In this document: positions 31,498 through 41,164 of the stretch, piece by piece | Position numbering within the stretch: position 1 is the first letter of the stretch | Layout: every line of letters begins with the position of its first letter | Source: Halothiobacillus sp. | GTDB lineage: Bacteria > Pseudomonadota > Gammaproteobacteria > JAAZVP01 | Assembly (NCBI GenBank): GCA_018623495.1 | Contig: JAAZVP010000020.1 | Span: forward strand, 1 to 41,164 | Direction: 5' to 3' | DNA length: 41,164 nt | Translations under genes and position numbers: made by a program | Notes under the pieces: model-generated | The model's database searches: none | What the model was told of the DNA's origin: nothing | What the model saw: only the letters and a program-made list of their open reading frames with translations

Positions 31498-32112
31498 GTG
31501 CGCGACTTCTGGGAAAAACGCTACCGCGAGGCGGGCCATGCCTACGGCACCCGCCCCAACCGCTTCCTCTGCAACGATGCCCCCTGCCCTGCCGCCGGCG
31601 ACCGGGTGCTGGTGATCGGCGATGGACAGGGTCGCAACGGGGTCTGGCTGGCCGAGCGCGGCTGCGAAGTGGTGAGCGTGGACTTCGCCCGCGCCGGCCT
31701 GGAGCGCGCCGAGGCGCTGGCCGCCGAGCGGGGTGTGGCCATCGAGACGGTGCACGCCGACCTGCTGGAGTGGGACTGGCCCGAGAATGCCTTCGACGCG
31801 GTGGTGGAGATCTTCGTCCACTTCCCGCCACAGGCCCGGCGCGAGGTCCACCGCAGGATGGTTCGCAGCCTGCGGCCCGGCGGGCAGGTGATCCTCGAGG
31901 CCTTCCACCCCGACCAGCTCGACCACGACTCCGGCGGGCCCCCGGTGGCCGAACTGCTCTACAGCGAGAGTGATCTCGCCGACGACTTCCGGGACCTCGA
32001 GATCGAACACCTCGAGACCCGCCAGGTGGAACTCGACGAGGGCCCCTACCACCAGGGACCGGCCAAGGTGGTGCGAATGATCGCCAGAAAGGGGCGAGGG
32101 CGCAGTCGGTAA
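31498..32112 (+). CDS. SAM-dependent class I methyltransferase
   Basis: A 204-residue Rossmann methyltransferase. The SAM motif is VLVIGDGQGRNGVWLAERG, with acidic strand end VVSVDF, HADLLEWDW and the post-motif AVVEIFVHFPP. It resembles the TehB/UbiE-like small methyltransferases. The start is GTG at 31498 (VRDFWEKRYREAGHAYGTRPN, W-rich family N-terminus); GGGGAA lies upstream. Substrate unknown. It is divergent from the rlmKL pair and convergent with thiG. Confidence 0.85.
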   Translation: MRDFWEKRYREAGHAYGTRPNRFLCNDAPCPAAGDRVLVIGDGQGRNGVWLAERGCEVVSVDFARAGLERAEALAAERGVAIETVHADLLEWDWPENAFDAVVEIFVHFPPQARREVHRRMVRSLRPGGQVILEAFHPDQLDHDSGGPPVAELLYSESDLADDFRDLEIEHLETRQVELDEGPYHQGPAKVVRMIARKGRGRSR

Positions 32113-32114
32113 GA

Positions 32115-32156
32115 GGGTAGTGGGTAGTGGGTAGTGGGTAGTGGGTAGCGGGTAGT
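32115..32156 (+). repeat. Tandem heptamer (GGGTAGT)6, G-quadruplex motif
   Basis: Six head-to-tail copies of GGGTAGT (the fifth reads GGGTAGC), beginning three bases after the methyltransferase stop. Six GGG runs separated by 4-nt loops satisfy the G-quadruplex consensus on the plus strand. The remaining gap to thiG (32157-32261) has no gene. Confidence 0.9.
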
Positions 32157-32261
32157 GGATCGAGGCTGGTCTGGGGCTCCGGCAGGATCAACGGCACGGT
32201 CGCTCTTTTTCTACCCACGACACGCTGAACACTGAGCGCTAACCGCAACACTCGGCTCGTT

Positions 32262-33053
32262 TTACGGGTTTTCGTGCCAGAACGGCGTGCCCACGGTGGG
32301 GGTGCTGGGCTGGGCGGTCTGGCGTTCGGGCATCACGCCCCCATGATGGGCCAGCCGGCCGCTCTCCACGGCCCCGGCAAAGGCCCGGGCCATGGTCACC
32401 GGGTCGGTGGACTGGGCCACGGCGGTGTTGAGCAGGATGCCGTCGAAACCCATCTCCAGGGCCTGCACCGCGTCCGAGGGCTTGCCGATGCCGGCGTCGA
32501 TGATCAGCGGCACGTCGGGCAGGCGCTCTCGCAGGGTCGCCAGTGCATGGGGATTGACCAGGCCCTTGCCGGTACCGATGGGCGCCCCCCAGGGCATGAG
32601 TACCTCGCAGCCCACGTCCAGCAGCCGGCGGCAGAGCACCAGGTCATCCGTGCAATAGGGAAAGACCTTGAAGCCGTCGCGAATGAGTTCGTCGGCGGCC
32701 TCTACCAACCCGAACGGGTCGGGCTGGAGGTTGTAATCGTCGCCGATCACCTCCAGCTTGACCCAGTCGGTGGCGAAGATCTCGCGCGACATCCTGGCCA
32801 GCGTGACCGCTTCCCGGGCCGTGTGGCAGCCGGCGGTGTTGGGCAGCAGGCGGCAATCCAGGGCGCGGATGTAGTCCCAGATGGCCTGCCCGGCACCCGT
32901 TTCCGGCGATTGCCGGCGCAGCGAGAGGGTCACCACCTCCGCCCCGGAGGCGCGCACGGAATCGGCCATCACCTGCGGCGAGGGGAACAGCGCCGAGCCC
33001 ATGAACAGCCGGCTGGAGAGCGCGGTACCGTATACCGTCCATTGATCCTGCAT
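32262..33053 (-). CDS. thiG: Thiazole synthase
   Basis: A 263-residue TIM-barrel enzyme that makes the thiazole phosphate of thiamin from DXP, dehydroglycine and ThiS-thiocarboxylate. The Schiff-base Lys is K99 in [38 protein letters not shown] and [21 protein letters not shown] (Gly-rich phosphate-binding region) are typical. The ATG at 33053 is preferred to a GTG at 33062, since GGGAGG lies nine bases before the ATG but abuts the GTG. It is the last gene of thiC-thiO-thiS-thiG. Confidence 0.97.
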   Translation of the reverse strand: MQDQWTVYGTALSSRLFMGSALFPSPQVMADSVRASGAEVVTLSLRRQSPETGAGQAIWDYIRALDCRLLPNTAGCHTAREAVTLARMSREIFATDWVKLEVIGDDYNLQPDPFGLVEAADELIRDGFKVFPYCTDDLVLCRRLLDVGCEVLMPWGAPIGTGKGLVNPHALATLRERLPDVPLIIDAGIGKPSDAVQALEMGFDGILLNTAVAQSTDPVTMARAFAGAVESGRLAHHGGVMPERQTAQPSTPTVGTPFWHENP

Positions 33054-33058
33054 GGGGC

Positions 33059-33262
33059 TCACCCTCCCTGTACCGGCGCGACCACGTCGAGCTGGTCGCC
33101 GTCCTGCAGTCGGTGTTCCGGGTAGGCGGCCCGGGGCACGAACTCGCCGTTGACGGCCACCGCGAACCCCTCGCCCTCGAAACCCAGGTGACCGAGGGCG
33201 TCGGCCACGGTCATGCCCTCCTCCAATCGGCGGACTTCACCGTTGATGCTCAACTTGATCAT
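33059..33262 (-). CDS. thiS: Sulfur carrier protein ThiS
   Basis: A 67-residue ubiquitin-like protein ending in the required Gly-Gly (PVQGG), which is adenylated and thiocarboxylated to give sulfur to Thi[13 protein letters not shown] and [15 protein letters not shown] are family motifs. The ATG at 33262 is chosen over an upstream extension to keep the normal length. Confidence 0.95.
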   Translation of the reverse strand: MIKLSINGEVRRLEEGMTVADALGHLGFEGEGFAVAVNGEFVPRAAYPEHRLQDGDQLDVVAPVQGG

Positions 33263-33336
33263 GCACGCATTTCCATTATCGGGATCCTGGAAAAACCGGT
33301 TCTCCCGCAGGATGACCACCCTGCGGCGTGTTCACC

Positions 33337-34428
33337 CTACGCACCGCCGTGGACCAGTTCCGGGTAGGCCGCCTCCCCGGCCGGTTTGCCCGCGAGAAGG
33401 CCCAGTGCATCCTCCAGCAACGCCGGCGCCGTCAGGTAGCCATGCCGGTAGAGACCATTGACCCGCATCCGGCCCTCGCCGGATTCGATGCGCGGCAGGT
33501 TGTCCATGAAGGCGGGACGGCAGTGGGCCCGGGTGTGGACCACGCGGGCCTCCCCGAAGCCGGGATGGACGCTGTAGAGCGCGGACATCAGCTCCAGCCC
33601 CGAACGGACGGTCAGGGGCCCCAGGTCGTCGCTCTCGATCTCGGTGGCCCCGATGATGTAGAGGTTGCCGGGACGCGGTGCGATATAGAGCTGATAGCGA
33701 GGGTGCATCAGCCGCACGGGGCGGTCGAGGCTCACCTCGGGGGCCTCGACCCAGAGAACCTCGCCGCGCACACCGCGCAGGCGCCGGTCCTCGGCCCGCA
33801 GTCCCAGTCCCCGGGCGTCCACCACGGTATCGAAGCGCTGCGGCCCCCGCCCGGTCACCAGGCAGCCGGGCTCCACGCGCTCGACGCGCACGCCCTCCCG
33901 CCAGTCGCACCCCTTCCCCAACAGGGCCCTTTCCAGCGCGGCAAAGAGCTGATCGTTGGCCAGCTGGCCCTCGTCACGCAGGAAAAGGCCATGCCGGAAC
34001 CGCCCTGCGAGCTGCGGCTCCAGGGCCGCCAGCCTGTCCGGGCCGACGCGCTCCACCGCCCCGGGTTGCGGGACGACCTTGTGGCGGAGCTGGCGCTCGA
34101 AGCGCTCTAGGTCGGCCTCGTCGCGGGGATGGGCCACGATCAGGCTCCCCTGCCGACGATAGAAGACGGCCTCGCCGGTATCGGCCTCCAGTTCGGCCAG
34201 CCAACGGGGCCAGGTCTCCAGCGAGGCCCGGCCCAGGTCGAAGACGATCCGCTCGCCACGGACCACCTCGCTGTAGGGCGCCAGCATGGCCGCCGCGGTG
34301 AGACCTGCGTTGTCCCGGCTGTGCCGGTCGTTCTTGTCGAACAGGGTGACCCGGCAGCCCTCGCGCAGCAGCCGCCAGGCCATGAGCCGGCCCACCAGGC
34401 CGGCACCCGCGATTCCGACGTGTTCCAT
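33337..34428 (-). CDS. thiO: Glycine oxidase ThiO
   Basis: A 363-residue FAD oxidase supplying dehydroglycine for the thiazole ring, as in aerobic bacteria that lack ThiH. The FAD motif is GIAGAGLVGRLMAWRLL at the N-terminus; DARGLG, VRGEVLWVEAPE, IGATEIESDD and the C-terminal RHGYLTAPALLED are typical of the DAO family. The start at 34428 is two bases after the thiC stop. Confidence 0.95.
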   Translation of the reverse strand: MEHVGIAGAGLVGRLMAWRLLREGCRVTLFDKNDRHSRDNAGLTAAAMLAPYSEVVRGERIVFDLGRASLETWPRWLAELEADTGEAVFYRRQGSLIVAHPRDEADLERFERQLRHKVVPQPGAVERVGPDRLAALEPQLAGRFRHGLFLRDEGQLANDQLFAALERALLGKGCDWREGVRVERVEPGCLVTGRGPQRFDTVVDARGLGLRAEDRRLRGVRGEVLWVEAPEVSLDRPVRLMHPRYQLYIAPRPGNLYIIGATEIESDDLGPLTVRSGLELMSALYSVHPGFGEARVVHTRAHCRPAFMDNLPRIESGEGRMRVNGLYRHGYLTAPALLEDALGLLAGKPAGEAAYPELVHGGA

Positions 34429-34430
34429 GG

Positions 34431-36410
<1,980 letters not shown>

Positions 36411-36493
36411 TCAGGCGGGACGGGCGAGCGGGATGCGGGCGTGCAGCCCGGCAAGACACCCTTCCCCGGGAAGGGAAGGACGCGCATCACCCA

Positions 36494-36592
36494 TCTCGTT
36501 TCCTACGCAGGTACTCACCTGATCAGGTTCTGCGGGATCCGCGCTGGCATTGCCAGCAGCGATCTCAGCCCCGGAGGGCACCCCGACGAGAT
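36494..36592 (-). promoter_or_regulatory. TPP riboswitch (THI element) controlling thiC
   Basis: On the minus strand: GGGGTGCC, GGGGCTGAGAT, a variable P3 arm, ATCCCGCAGAACCTGATC, GTGAGTACCTGCGTAGGAAACGAG (key TPP-pocket segments CTGAGA, GAACCTGATC, TACCTGCG-x-AGGAA). A hairpin CCCTTC...GAAGGG at 36459-36475 between the aptamer and thiC has no T-run, so control may be translational or Rho-linked. Confidence 0.97.
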
Positions 36593-36611
36593 GGTTTCGG
36601 ATTTGTCGTTC

Positions 36612-36640
36612 AGAATAGAGCCTGCACCGCCCCGTTGCAA
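36612..36640 (-). promoter_or_regulatory. sigma70 promoter of the thiC operon
   Basis: On the minus strand TTGCAA (36635-36640), 17-bp spacer, TATTCT (36612-36617). Transcription would begin just upstream of the TPP aptamer. Confidence 0.65.
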
Positions 36641-36718
36641 GCCTCCCCGGCACGATCCACAATCGGACAAGTCCCCAGAGCCCGCCGGGCCGGGCCCCAT
36701 CCGAACCGGGAACCTTCG

Positions 36719-37354
36719 ATGACGAGCGATCCCCGCATCACCCCGTTCGAACACCACTCCCGCGAATACGAGGCCTGGTTCACCGCGCACGAGACGGCCT
36801 GGAAGGCCGAGCTCGCCGCCGTCCGCGCGCTCCTGCCAGAGGACGGCCGTCGCCTGGAGGTGGGCGTGGGCTCCGGGCGCTTCGCCGGGCCGCTGGGGAT
36901 CCGGTTGGGCGTCGAGCCCGCCCCGGCCATGGCCGCCCTCGCCCGGGATCGCGGCATCGAGGTGATCGACGCCCGCGGCGAGCAGCTGCCCTTCGGGCAG
37001 GCCAGCATCGACGCCGTGCTGATGGTCACCACCATCTGCTTTTTGGCCGACGTGGATGCCGCCCTTGCCGAGATCCGCCGCGTGCTGGTCCCCGGGGGCT
37101 GCGTGGTCATCGGCTTTGTCGACCGGGAGAGCGAACTGGGACGGGCCTACGAGCGCCACAAGGCGGAAAACGCCTTCTACCGCGAGGCCCGCTTCTTCTC
37201 CACCGAGGAAGTGACCGAACACCTCCGCCGGGCCGGCTTTGCCGATCTCGAGTACCGCCAGGCCCTTTTCCAGGGCCTCGACGTCCCCGAGATCGAGGTC
37301 CGCCCCGGCCACGGCGAGGGTGCCTTCGTCGTCATCCGCGCCCAAAAGCCGTGA
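36719..37354 (+). CDS. SAM-dependent methyltransferase (UbiE/COQ5-like)
   Basis: A 211-residue class I methyltransferase of the Methyltransf_11 type. SAM-binding motif LEVGVGSGRFAGPLG, then LGVEPAPAMAALARDRG, AEQLPFG-type GEQLPFGQASIDAVLMVTT, and IRRVLVPGGCVVIGFVDRES. The ATG at 36719 follows the promoter region divergent from thiC. Substrate unknown. Confidence 0.9.
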   Translation: MTSDPRITPFEHHSREYEAWFTAHETAWKAELAAVRALLPEDGRRLEVGVGSGRFAGPLGIRLGVEPAPAMAALARDRGIEVIDARGEQLPFGQASIDAVLMVTTICFLADVDAALAEIRRVLVPGGCVVIGFVDRESELGRAYERHKAENAFYREARFFSTEEVTEHLRRAGFADLEYRQALFQGLDVPEIEVRPGHGEGAFVVIRAQKP

Positions 37355-37447
37355 TCGGCACGACGCTGCGCGTCCTTGGCCATCCCATCGACGCGCTCCG
37401 CCTCGTCCTTCGCAGGCTCACGGCGGTCATGCCGAATGCCCCGGGGG

Positions 37448-37801
37448 TCAACCGGGCTTGTTGCGCTGGTAGGCATCCACCGCGCGCTGGCGGCTCATGA
37501 GGACGTCGGCCTCGTCACCGACCTCGCTGCGGCTGGTCGCGATCAGCTGCTGAATGATCCGGAAACGCTCCAGCCAGGCGTCCCGCCGTTCGATCAGGCC
37601 CGGATCGCCCAGGCAATCGGCAGCTTCCGCTTCCCGCACGAGGTGCTCGATCCACCCGTCCGCCTCGGACAGCCGCTCGGCAATGGTCTCCAGCGACTCG
37701 GCATCGGGTGTCGATGAGCGCCATTGCTCCACCCAGCGGTCCACCTCTTCGGCGAGCCGATCGAGCGCCCTGGTTGCCTCGCGCATCTTTCTTTCGTGCA
37801 T
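37448..37801 (-). CDS. Small helical protein, FliT-like candidate
   Basis: A 117-residue all-helical, highly charged protein with no recognised family sequence (LDRLAEEVDRWVEQWRSS, LSEADGWIEHLVREAEAADC, WLERFRIIQQLIATSR). Its position after fliS on the same strand is that of fliT, the FliD chaperone, and its size fits. However a strong terminator separates it from fliS, so it must have its own promoter or depend on read-through. Confidence 0.55.
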   Translation of the reverse strand: MHERKMREATRALDRLAEEVDRWVEQWRSSTPDAESLETIAERLSEADGWIEHLVREAEAADCLGDPGLIERRDAWLERFRIIQQLIATSRSEVGDEADVLMSRQRAVDAYQRNKPG

Positions 37802-37866
37802 GCTTCACCTCGAGGGATGACCGGCGTTCGGGAAAAGCGCCAGCCTACGCCGAACCCACCACGAAA

Positions 37867-37890
37867 AAAATCCGGCCGGGGCCGGATTTT
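37867..37890 (-). terminator. Bidirectional rho-independent terminator after fliS
   Basis: AAAATCCGGCC, 2-nt apex, GGCCGGATTTT: an 11-bp stem with A-run and T-run flanks on both strands. It would end the flaG-fliD-fliS transcript. Confidence 0.85.
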
Positions 37891-37923
37891 CTCGCCTGTT
37901 CTGCGGAAAGGGGCCCTGGTGGT

Positions 37924-38310
37924 TCAGGCCGCTTTCGAGGCGATGGCGTCCCATGCCTCCTTGATTTCCCCGATCAGGTCTCGCACCTCGTCGAAACCGG
38001 AGGCATCACGCTGGGCACTGGCATCCAGCAGGCGACGCTGGCAGTAGTCGTAGAGATCACCCAGGTTCTGCGCGAGCTCCGGGTTGTGCTGGGGGTCGAG
38101 ACTGCCACTCAGGGCCGAGAGGATATCGAGGGCCTTGGTGACGTTCTTGCCCTTCTGCTCGAAATTGCCTGCCTGCATCGCGGCCTTGCCCTGGGCAATC
38201 CGGGCCAGGAGACCATCGTAGAGCATGGCGACCAACGCGTGGGGGCTCGCACCCTCGACCCTGGATTCCAGATCGATCGACTTGTACTGGGAGGCGGCAT
38301 TCGAATACAT
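37924..38310 (-). CDS. fliS: Flagellar export chaperone FliS
   Basis: A 128-residue four-helix bundle chaperone that binds the flagellin C-terminus and prevents early polymerisation. SPHALVAMLYDGLLARIAQGK, GKNVTKALDILSALSGSLD and LAQNLGDLYDYCQRRLLDA are diagnostic. It follows fliD by 120 bp. Confidence 0.96.
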   Translation of the reverse strand: MYSNAASQYKSIDLESRVEGASPHALVAMLYDGLLARIAQGKAAMQAGNFEQKGKNVTKALDILSALSGSLDPQHNPELAQNLGDLYDYCQRRLLDASAQRDASGFDEVRDLIGEIKEAWDAIASKAA

Positions 38311-38430
38311 CGGATTCTCCTGAAATCGGCTACCTGACGATGGTTTTCGGATCTGCGGGAGGCCGGTACTGCCTCTCCTCCCGCTTGCCCCTGTTATCGG
38401 TCAATGGCCGAAGAACTTGAGGCCGATTTC

Positions 38431-39813
38431 TCAGGTATTCACGCCGATCCGGCTGAGATAGCTGGCCGAGGACTGCATGCTCTGGACCATCTTGTCCATC
38501 GCCGTGAACTGCGTGATCAGGCTGTCCTGGTAACGGTCCAGGCGCCGGTCGAGGGCCGCCCGCTGGTCGTCGATGCGGTCGAGGGACCGGTTGATGCTGT
38601 CGGTCCGGTTGTCCAGGATGCCGTCGAACTGCAGGTAGGGCTGCAGGACGCTGTCCACCTGCTCGGCCAGGCCGTCGGTCGGGTCGGTGATGAAGTCCTT
38701 CACCGCCTGGGGATCGCTGTTGAGTGCCTCCTCGGCAACCGACTCGTCGAAGGTCATCTGGCCCTCGGCATCGATCTGGATACCCAGGTCGGCGATGTTC
38801 TGGATGTCGCCGGTGCCGAGATTGCCACCGAGCGTCGAGCGCAGCGAGCGATTGATCCCGTTGGCGGTCGCGTCCCCCTGCAGCACGCCGCCCTGCTCCG
38901 CCTCGGCATCGTAGTCGGTGAGGTCGCGATAGGTGCTGTTCAGGGCGTTGTATTTCTCGACGAAATCGTTCAGCGCGTCGATCACCGGCGAATTGTCGGT
39001 GCCCACGGTCACGTCGACCTTCGTCCCCGGCTCGGCCTTGTTCAGGTCCAGGGCCATGCCCTGGACGACCCCTTCCACGTAGTTGGTGGAGCTGGTGACA
39101 TCCAGGCCATCCACCGTCAGCTGGGCATCCTGGGCCGCGTTCAACTCCTGCAGGTTGGCGGAAGCGAGCCGGGAGAGGCCGGCGGCGTCGGTGTTGTTGC
39201 CGTCGTCGTCCACGGCCGTGATCGTAACGGCGTTGTCGGTGCCCGTTTCGGTGGCGGAGAACACCAGCCGGGCCTCGGTTCCGCCGGCACCATCGTCCAC
39301 GTTCAGGATCGAGGCCTGGACGTAGTCGTTGTCATTGGCGCTGTTGACCTTATCGCGGATATCGGCAAGCGAGTCGCCCGCGGCGACACTGACGGAAAAG
39401 GATCCCGCCCCGGTGGCGAAATCCAGCTGGCCCGACCCCACGGTGGCCGAAGAATCGGCAAAGCCGCCGGAGGCCTGCTTCTGCGCCGAGGCCAGTTGCG
39501 ACACCTCGACCTCGTAGGTACCCAGCGCCGTGCCGGGATCCGCTGTGGCAGTGAGGATGTCCTCGTTGGAGGAGCTCACCGAGCGCGTGCGGAAGTTGTC
39601 CAGGTTCTTGAGATCGAAGGCAGCCCCTCTCACGTCCGAGGTCGCACTCTTGAGCTTCGACAGGCCGGACAGGGTGGCCTCGAAAGTGGACTCCCGCTGA
39701 TCGAGGATGTTGCGCCTGGGCGCACCCTCGGCCTGTACCAGCTGGCTGACGATGCCCTGGATATCCAGGCCGCTACCCACACCCGAGATTGAAAGACCGG
39801 CTGAACTTGCCAT
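38431..39813 (-). CDS. fliD: Flagellar filament cap protein FliD
   Basis: A 460-residue hook-associated protein 2 that caps the filament and folds incoming flagellin. Conserved termini: GVGSGLDIQGIVSQLVQAEGAP at the N-terminus (key residues GLDI, LVQAE) and a C-terminal coiled coil (DDQRAALDRRLDRYQDSLIT, QFTAMDKMVQSMQSSASYLS). The central part is Thr/Asp-rich. The ATG at 39813 is used; a GTG one codon earlier opens the frame. It is 15 nt after flaG. Confidence 0.97.
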   Translation of the reverse strand: MASSAGLSISGVGSGLDIQGIVSQLVQAEGAPRRNILDQRESTFEATLSGLSKLKSATSDVRGAAFDLKNLDNFRTRSVSSSNEDILTATADPGTALGTYEVEVSQLASAQKQASGGFADSSATVGSGQLDFATGAGSFSVSVAAGDSLADIRDKVNSANDNDYVQASILNVDDGAGGTEARLVFSATETGTDNAVTITAVDDDGNNTDAAGLSRLASANLQELNAAQDAQLTVDGLDVTSSTNYVEGVVQGMALDLNKAEPGTKVDVTVGTDNSPVIDALNDFVEKYNALNSTYRDLTDYDAEAEQGGVLQGDATANGINRSLRSTLGGNLGTGDIQNIADLGIQIDAEGQMTFDESVAEEALNSDPQAVKDFITDPTDGLAEQVDSVLQPYLQFDGILDNRTDSINRSLDRIDDQRAALDRRLDRYQDSLITQFTAMDKMVQSMQSSASYLSRIGVNT

Positions 39814-39828
39814 CACGAACCCTCGTGG

Positions 39829-40287
39829 TCAGGAAATGTCGGAGAGCAGGCTCCCGGCCGGCAAGACCTCGGCCATGCTCGCCTGATCGAAATCGCGCAG
39901 TCGTTCACGCATCGCCAGGATGGCCTCCGGCGGGATCTCGCGAATCACTTCGTCGCTTTCGAGATCCACCACCTTGACGACAATGTCCCCCAGCTCGTCG
40001 TTCACCGAGAAATTCAGGGTACGCCGGCCCGGCTCGACTTTCTCCTGCAATTCCTCGATCGCCTCGTCGAGCTCGGCACGGTCGACACCCGCACCCTCGC
40101 GCGTGCGCTCGACCGGGGTCGGGTCATCGGTCTCCGACCGGCGTGGCTGGTCGAGCCGAGTTCCGGATTCGCCGTCCGCCCCACCGGTGGAACTGGCCGA
40201 ATCCCTCTTTACAGACGACAAAAAGGCATCCTGCCCACCGGAGATGGACACGATGCCCTGCGCAGCAATTGGATTGATCGAACTCAT
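39829..40287 (-). CDS. flaG: FlaG family protein
   Basis: A 152-residue protein with a disordered, Ser/Asp-rich N-terminal half and the FlaG domain at the C-terminus (RRTLNFSVNDELGDIVVKVV, IREIPPEAILAMRERL). FlaG affects filament length in several bacteria. The ATG at 40287 has GCGAGGG upstream. It lies between flagellin and fliD as usual. Confidence 0.95.
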   Translation of the reverse strand: MSSINPIAAQGIVSISGGQDAFLSSVKRDSASSTGGADGESGTRLDQPRRSETDDPTPVERTREGAGVDRAELDEAIEELQEKVEPGRRTLNFSVNDELGDIVVKVVDLESDEVIREIPPEAILAMRERLRDFDQASMAEVLPAGSLLSDIS

Positions 40288-40397
40288 GGGTTCGCCCTCG
40301 CGCATCAAGCGGCTAGAGCATAGACAACCAAATGTTCAAAGGAATGGGTTCCTGGTTCAAGTTCACGGAACGCATCGCTCTCCCGCTCAACCGTCAA

Positions 40398-40422
40398 GGC
40401 CGGGGCCCGAATGGCCCCGACC
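40398..40422 (-). terminator. GC hairpin between fliC and flaG
   Basis: GGTCGGGGCC and GGCCCCGGCC (read on the minus strand) around ATTCG. It has no T-run, so it may weaken rather than stop read-through, which would keep flagellin far more abundant than FliD. Confidence 0.5.
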
Positions 40423-40441
40423 GTCACTCACTTCCTTGATT

Positions 40442-41164
40442 CTAGCCCAACAGGCCGAGCACGGACTGCGGCGCCTGGTTGGCCTGGGTCAGCACGGAGG
40501 TGCCGGCCTGCTGCAGGATCTGCGCCTTGGAGAGATCAGCGGTCTCCTTGGCGAAGTCGGCGTCCTGGATCCGCGAACGGGCCGCGGACTCGTTGACGAT
40601 GAAGTTGTTGAGGTTGTCGATGGTCACCTCGAAGCGGTTCTGTACCGCACCCAGCTTCGCCCGCGTGGTGTCAACGGTGGTGATCGCCGCATCCAGCGTA
40701 TCGATGGTCGACATGATGTTGGTGAATGTCGCCCCCGAACCGATCGCAGCCGCTGTGTCCAAAGCAGAACCAATGGCGTTGGACAAATTGCTCAGGCTCA
40801 CGGTGATCTGGTTGTCACTGGTCGTATTCGCACCGACCTGGAACTTGGCGCCACCGGAGATATCACCGTTGAGGATCGCCTGGTCGTTGAACTCGGTGTT
40901 CTTGATGATCCGGCCCAGTTCGTCCTGCAGCTGCTTGAACTCGGTCTGCAGGTTCTCTCGGTCGCTCTTGCTGTTGGTGGCGTTGGCCGACTGCACCGCC
41001 AGATCACGCATGCGCTGCATGGTGTCGGTCAGCGAGCCCAGCGCGCCCTCGGCGGTCTGCGCCATGGAAATGCCGTCGTTGGCGTTGCGCGCGGCCACCT
41101 CGGAACCCCGGATCTGGGTGGTCAGCCGGTTGGCGATCGCCAGGCCCGCGGCATCGTCCTTGGC
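40442..41164 (-). CDS. fliC: Flagellin (5' end outside the window)
   Basis: The 3' part of a flagellin gene, 240 codons, open to the right edge. The first visible residues AKDDAAGLAIANRLTTQIRG and NDGISMAQTAEGALGSLTDTMQRMR belong to the D0/D1 N-terminal region, and the C-terminal FVNESAARSRIQDADFAKETADLSKAQILQQAGTSVL region (key RIQDADFA and QAGTSVLTQANQ) is complete, ending SVLGLLG. The variable D2/D3 part is nearly absent, giving a short flagellin. Frame continues upstream of 41098, so the internal GTG there is not the start. Confidence 0.97.
   Translation of the reverse strand, partial: AKDDAAGLAIANRLTTQIRGSEVAARNANDGISMAQTAEGALGSLTDTMQRMRDLAVQSANATNSKSDRENLQTEFKQLQDELGRIIKNTEFNDQAILNGDISGGAKFQVGANTTSDNQITVSLSNLSNAIGSALDTAAAIGSGATFTNIMSTIDTLDAAITTVDTTRAKLGAVQNRFEVTIDNLNNFIVNESAARSRIQDADFAKETADLSKAQILQQAGTSVLTQANQAPQSVLGLLG

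Noticed and set aside
32115-32156. Heptamer repeat as a CRISPR or iteron origin
   Set aside because: Units are contiguous 7-mers without spacers, and no replication gene or DnaA-box cluster is nearby.

Overview
The window is high-GC bacterial DNA (roughly two thirds G+C by eye) with the gene repertoire of a motile gammaproteobacterium: ftsK-lolA-rarA, rlmKL, epoxyqueuosine reductase, a TPP-riboswitch-controlled thiC-thiO-thiS-thiG operon, and a fliC-flaG-fliD-fliS flagellar filament cluster. A small SoxK-like lipoprotein hints at a sulfur oxidiser (an Ectothiorhodospiraceae/Thioalkalivibrio-type organism would fit), but genus cannot be fixed from this sequence alone.

1-5.3 kb is a CRISPR-Cas accessory/adaptation locus of type III flavour. 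Reading leftwards on the minus strand: csx16, a membrane protein with a C-terminal CARF/SAVED-like sensor domain, cas2, cas1, a second shortened and apparently catalytically dead cas1 paralogue, and a second cas2. An NE0113-family CARF gene is divergent from csx16. No cas10/cmr/csm/cas6 gene and no CRISPR array is visible; they would have to lie left of the window. The four-gene cas2-cas1-cas1'-cas2' module is the most unusual item here. REP-like hairpins lie at the left edge.

5.3-8.1 kb is gene-poor: about 800 bp with no recognisable gene, a PEGA-type lipoprotein, a SprT-like metalloprotease with a zinc ribbon, and tRNA-Ser(UGA). It looks like the junction between an accessory island and the conserved chromosome.

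8.2-31.4 kb is core genome: a BI-1/YccA membrane protein, purB, an HDOD regulator, then a leftward operon ftsK-lolA-rarA-fluC-DUF190-queG whose middle genes are linked by ATGA/GTGA stop-start overlaps; ald; divergent trxB; a lemA-GIDE pair; a leftward guaB-guaA-tadA-HAD-ybhB group; a SoxK-like lipoprotein with a strong terminator; xseA; rlmKL and a small membrane protein.

31.5-36.7 kb holds two SAM-dependent methyltransferases flanking the thiamin operon, whose leader carries a clear TPP riboswitch and a good sigma70 promoter. A G-quadruplex-prone heptamer repeat lies between the first methyltransferase and thiG. 37.4-41.2 kb is the late flagellar cluster, ending in flagellin, which is cut by the window edge.
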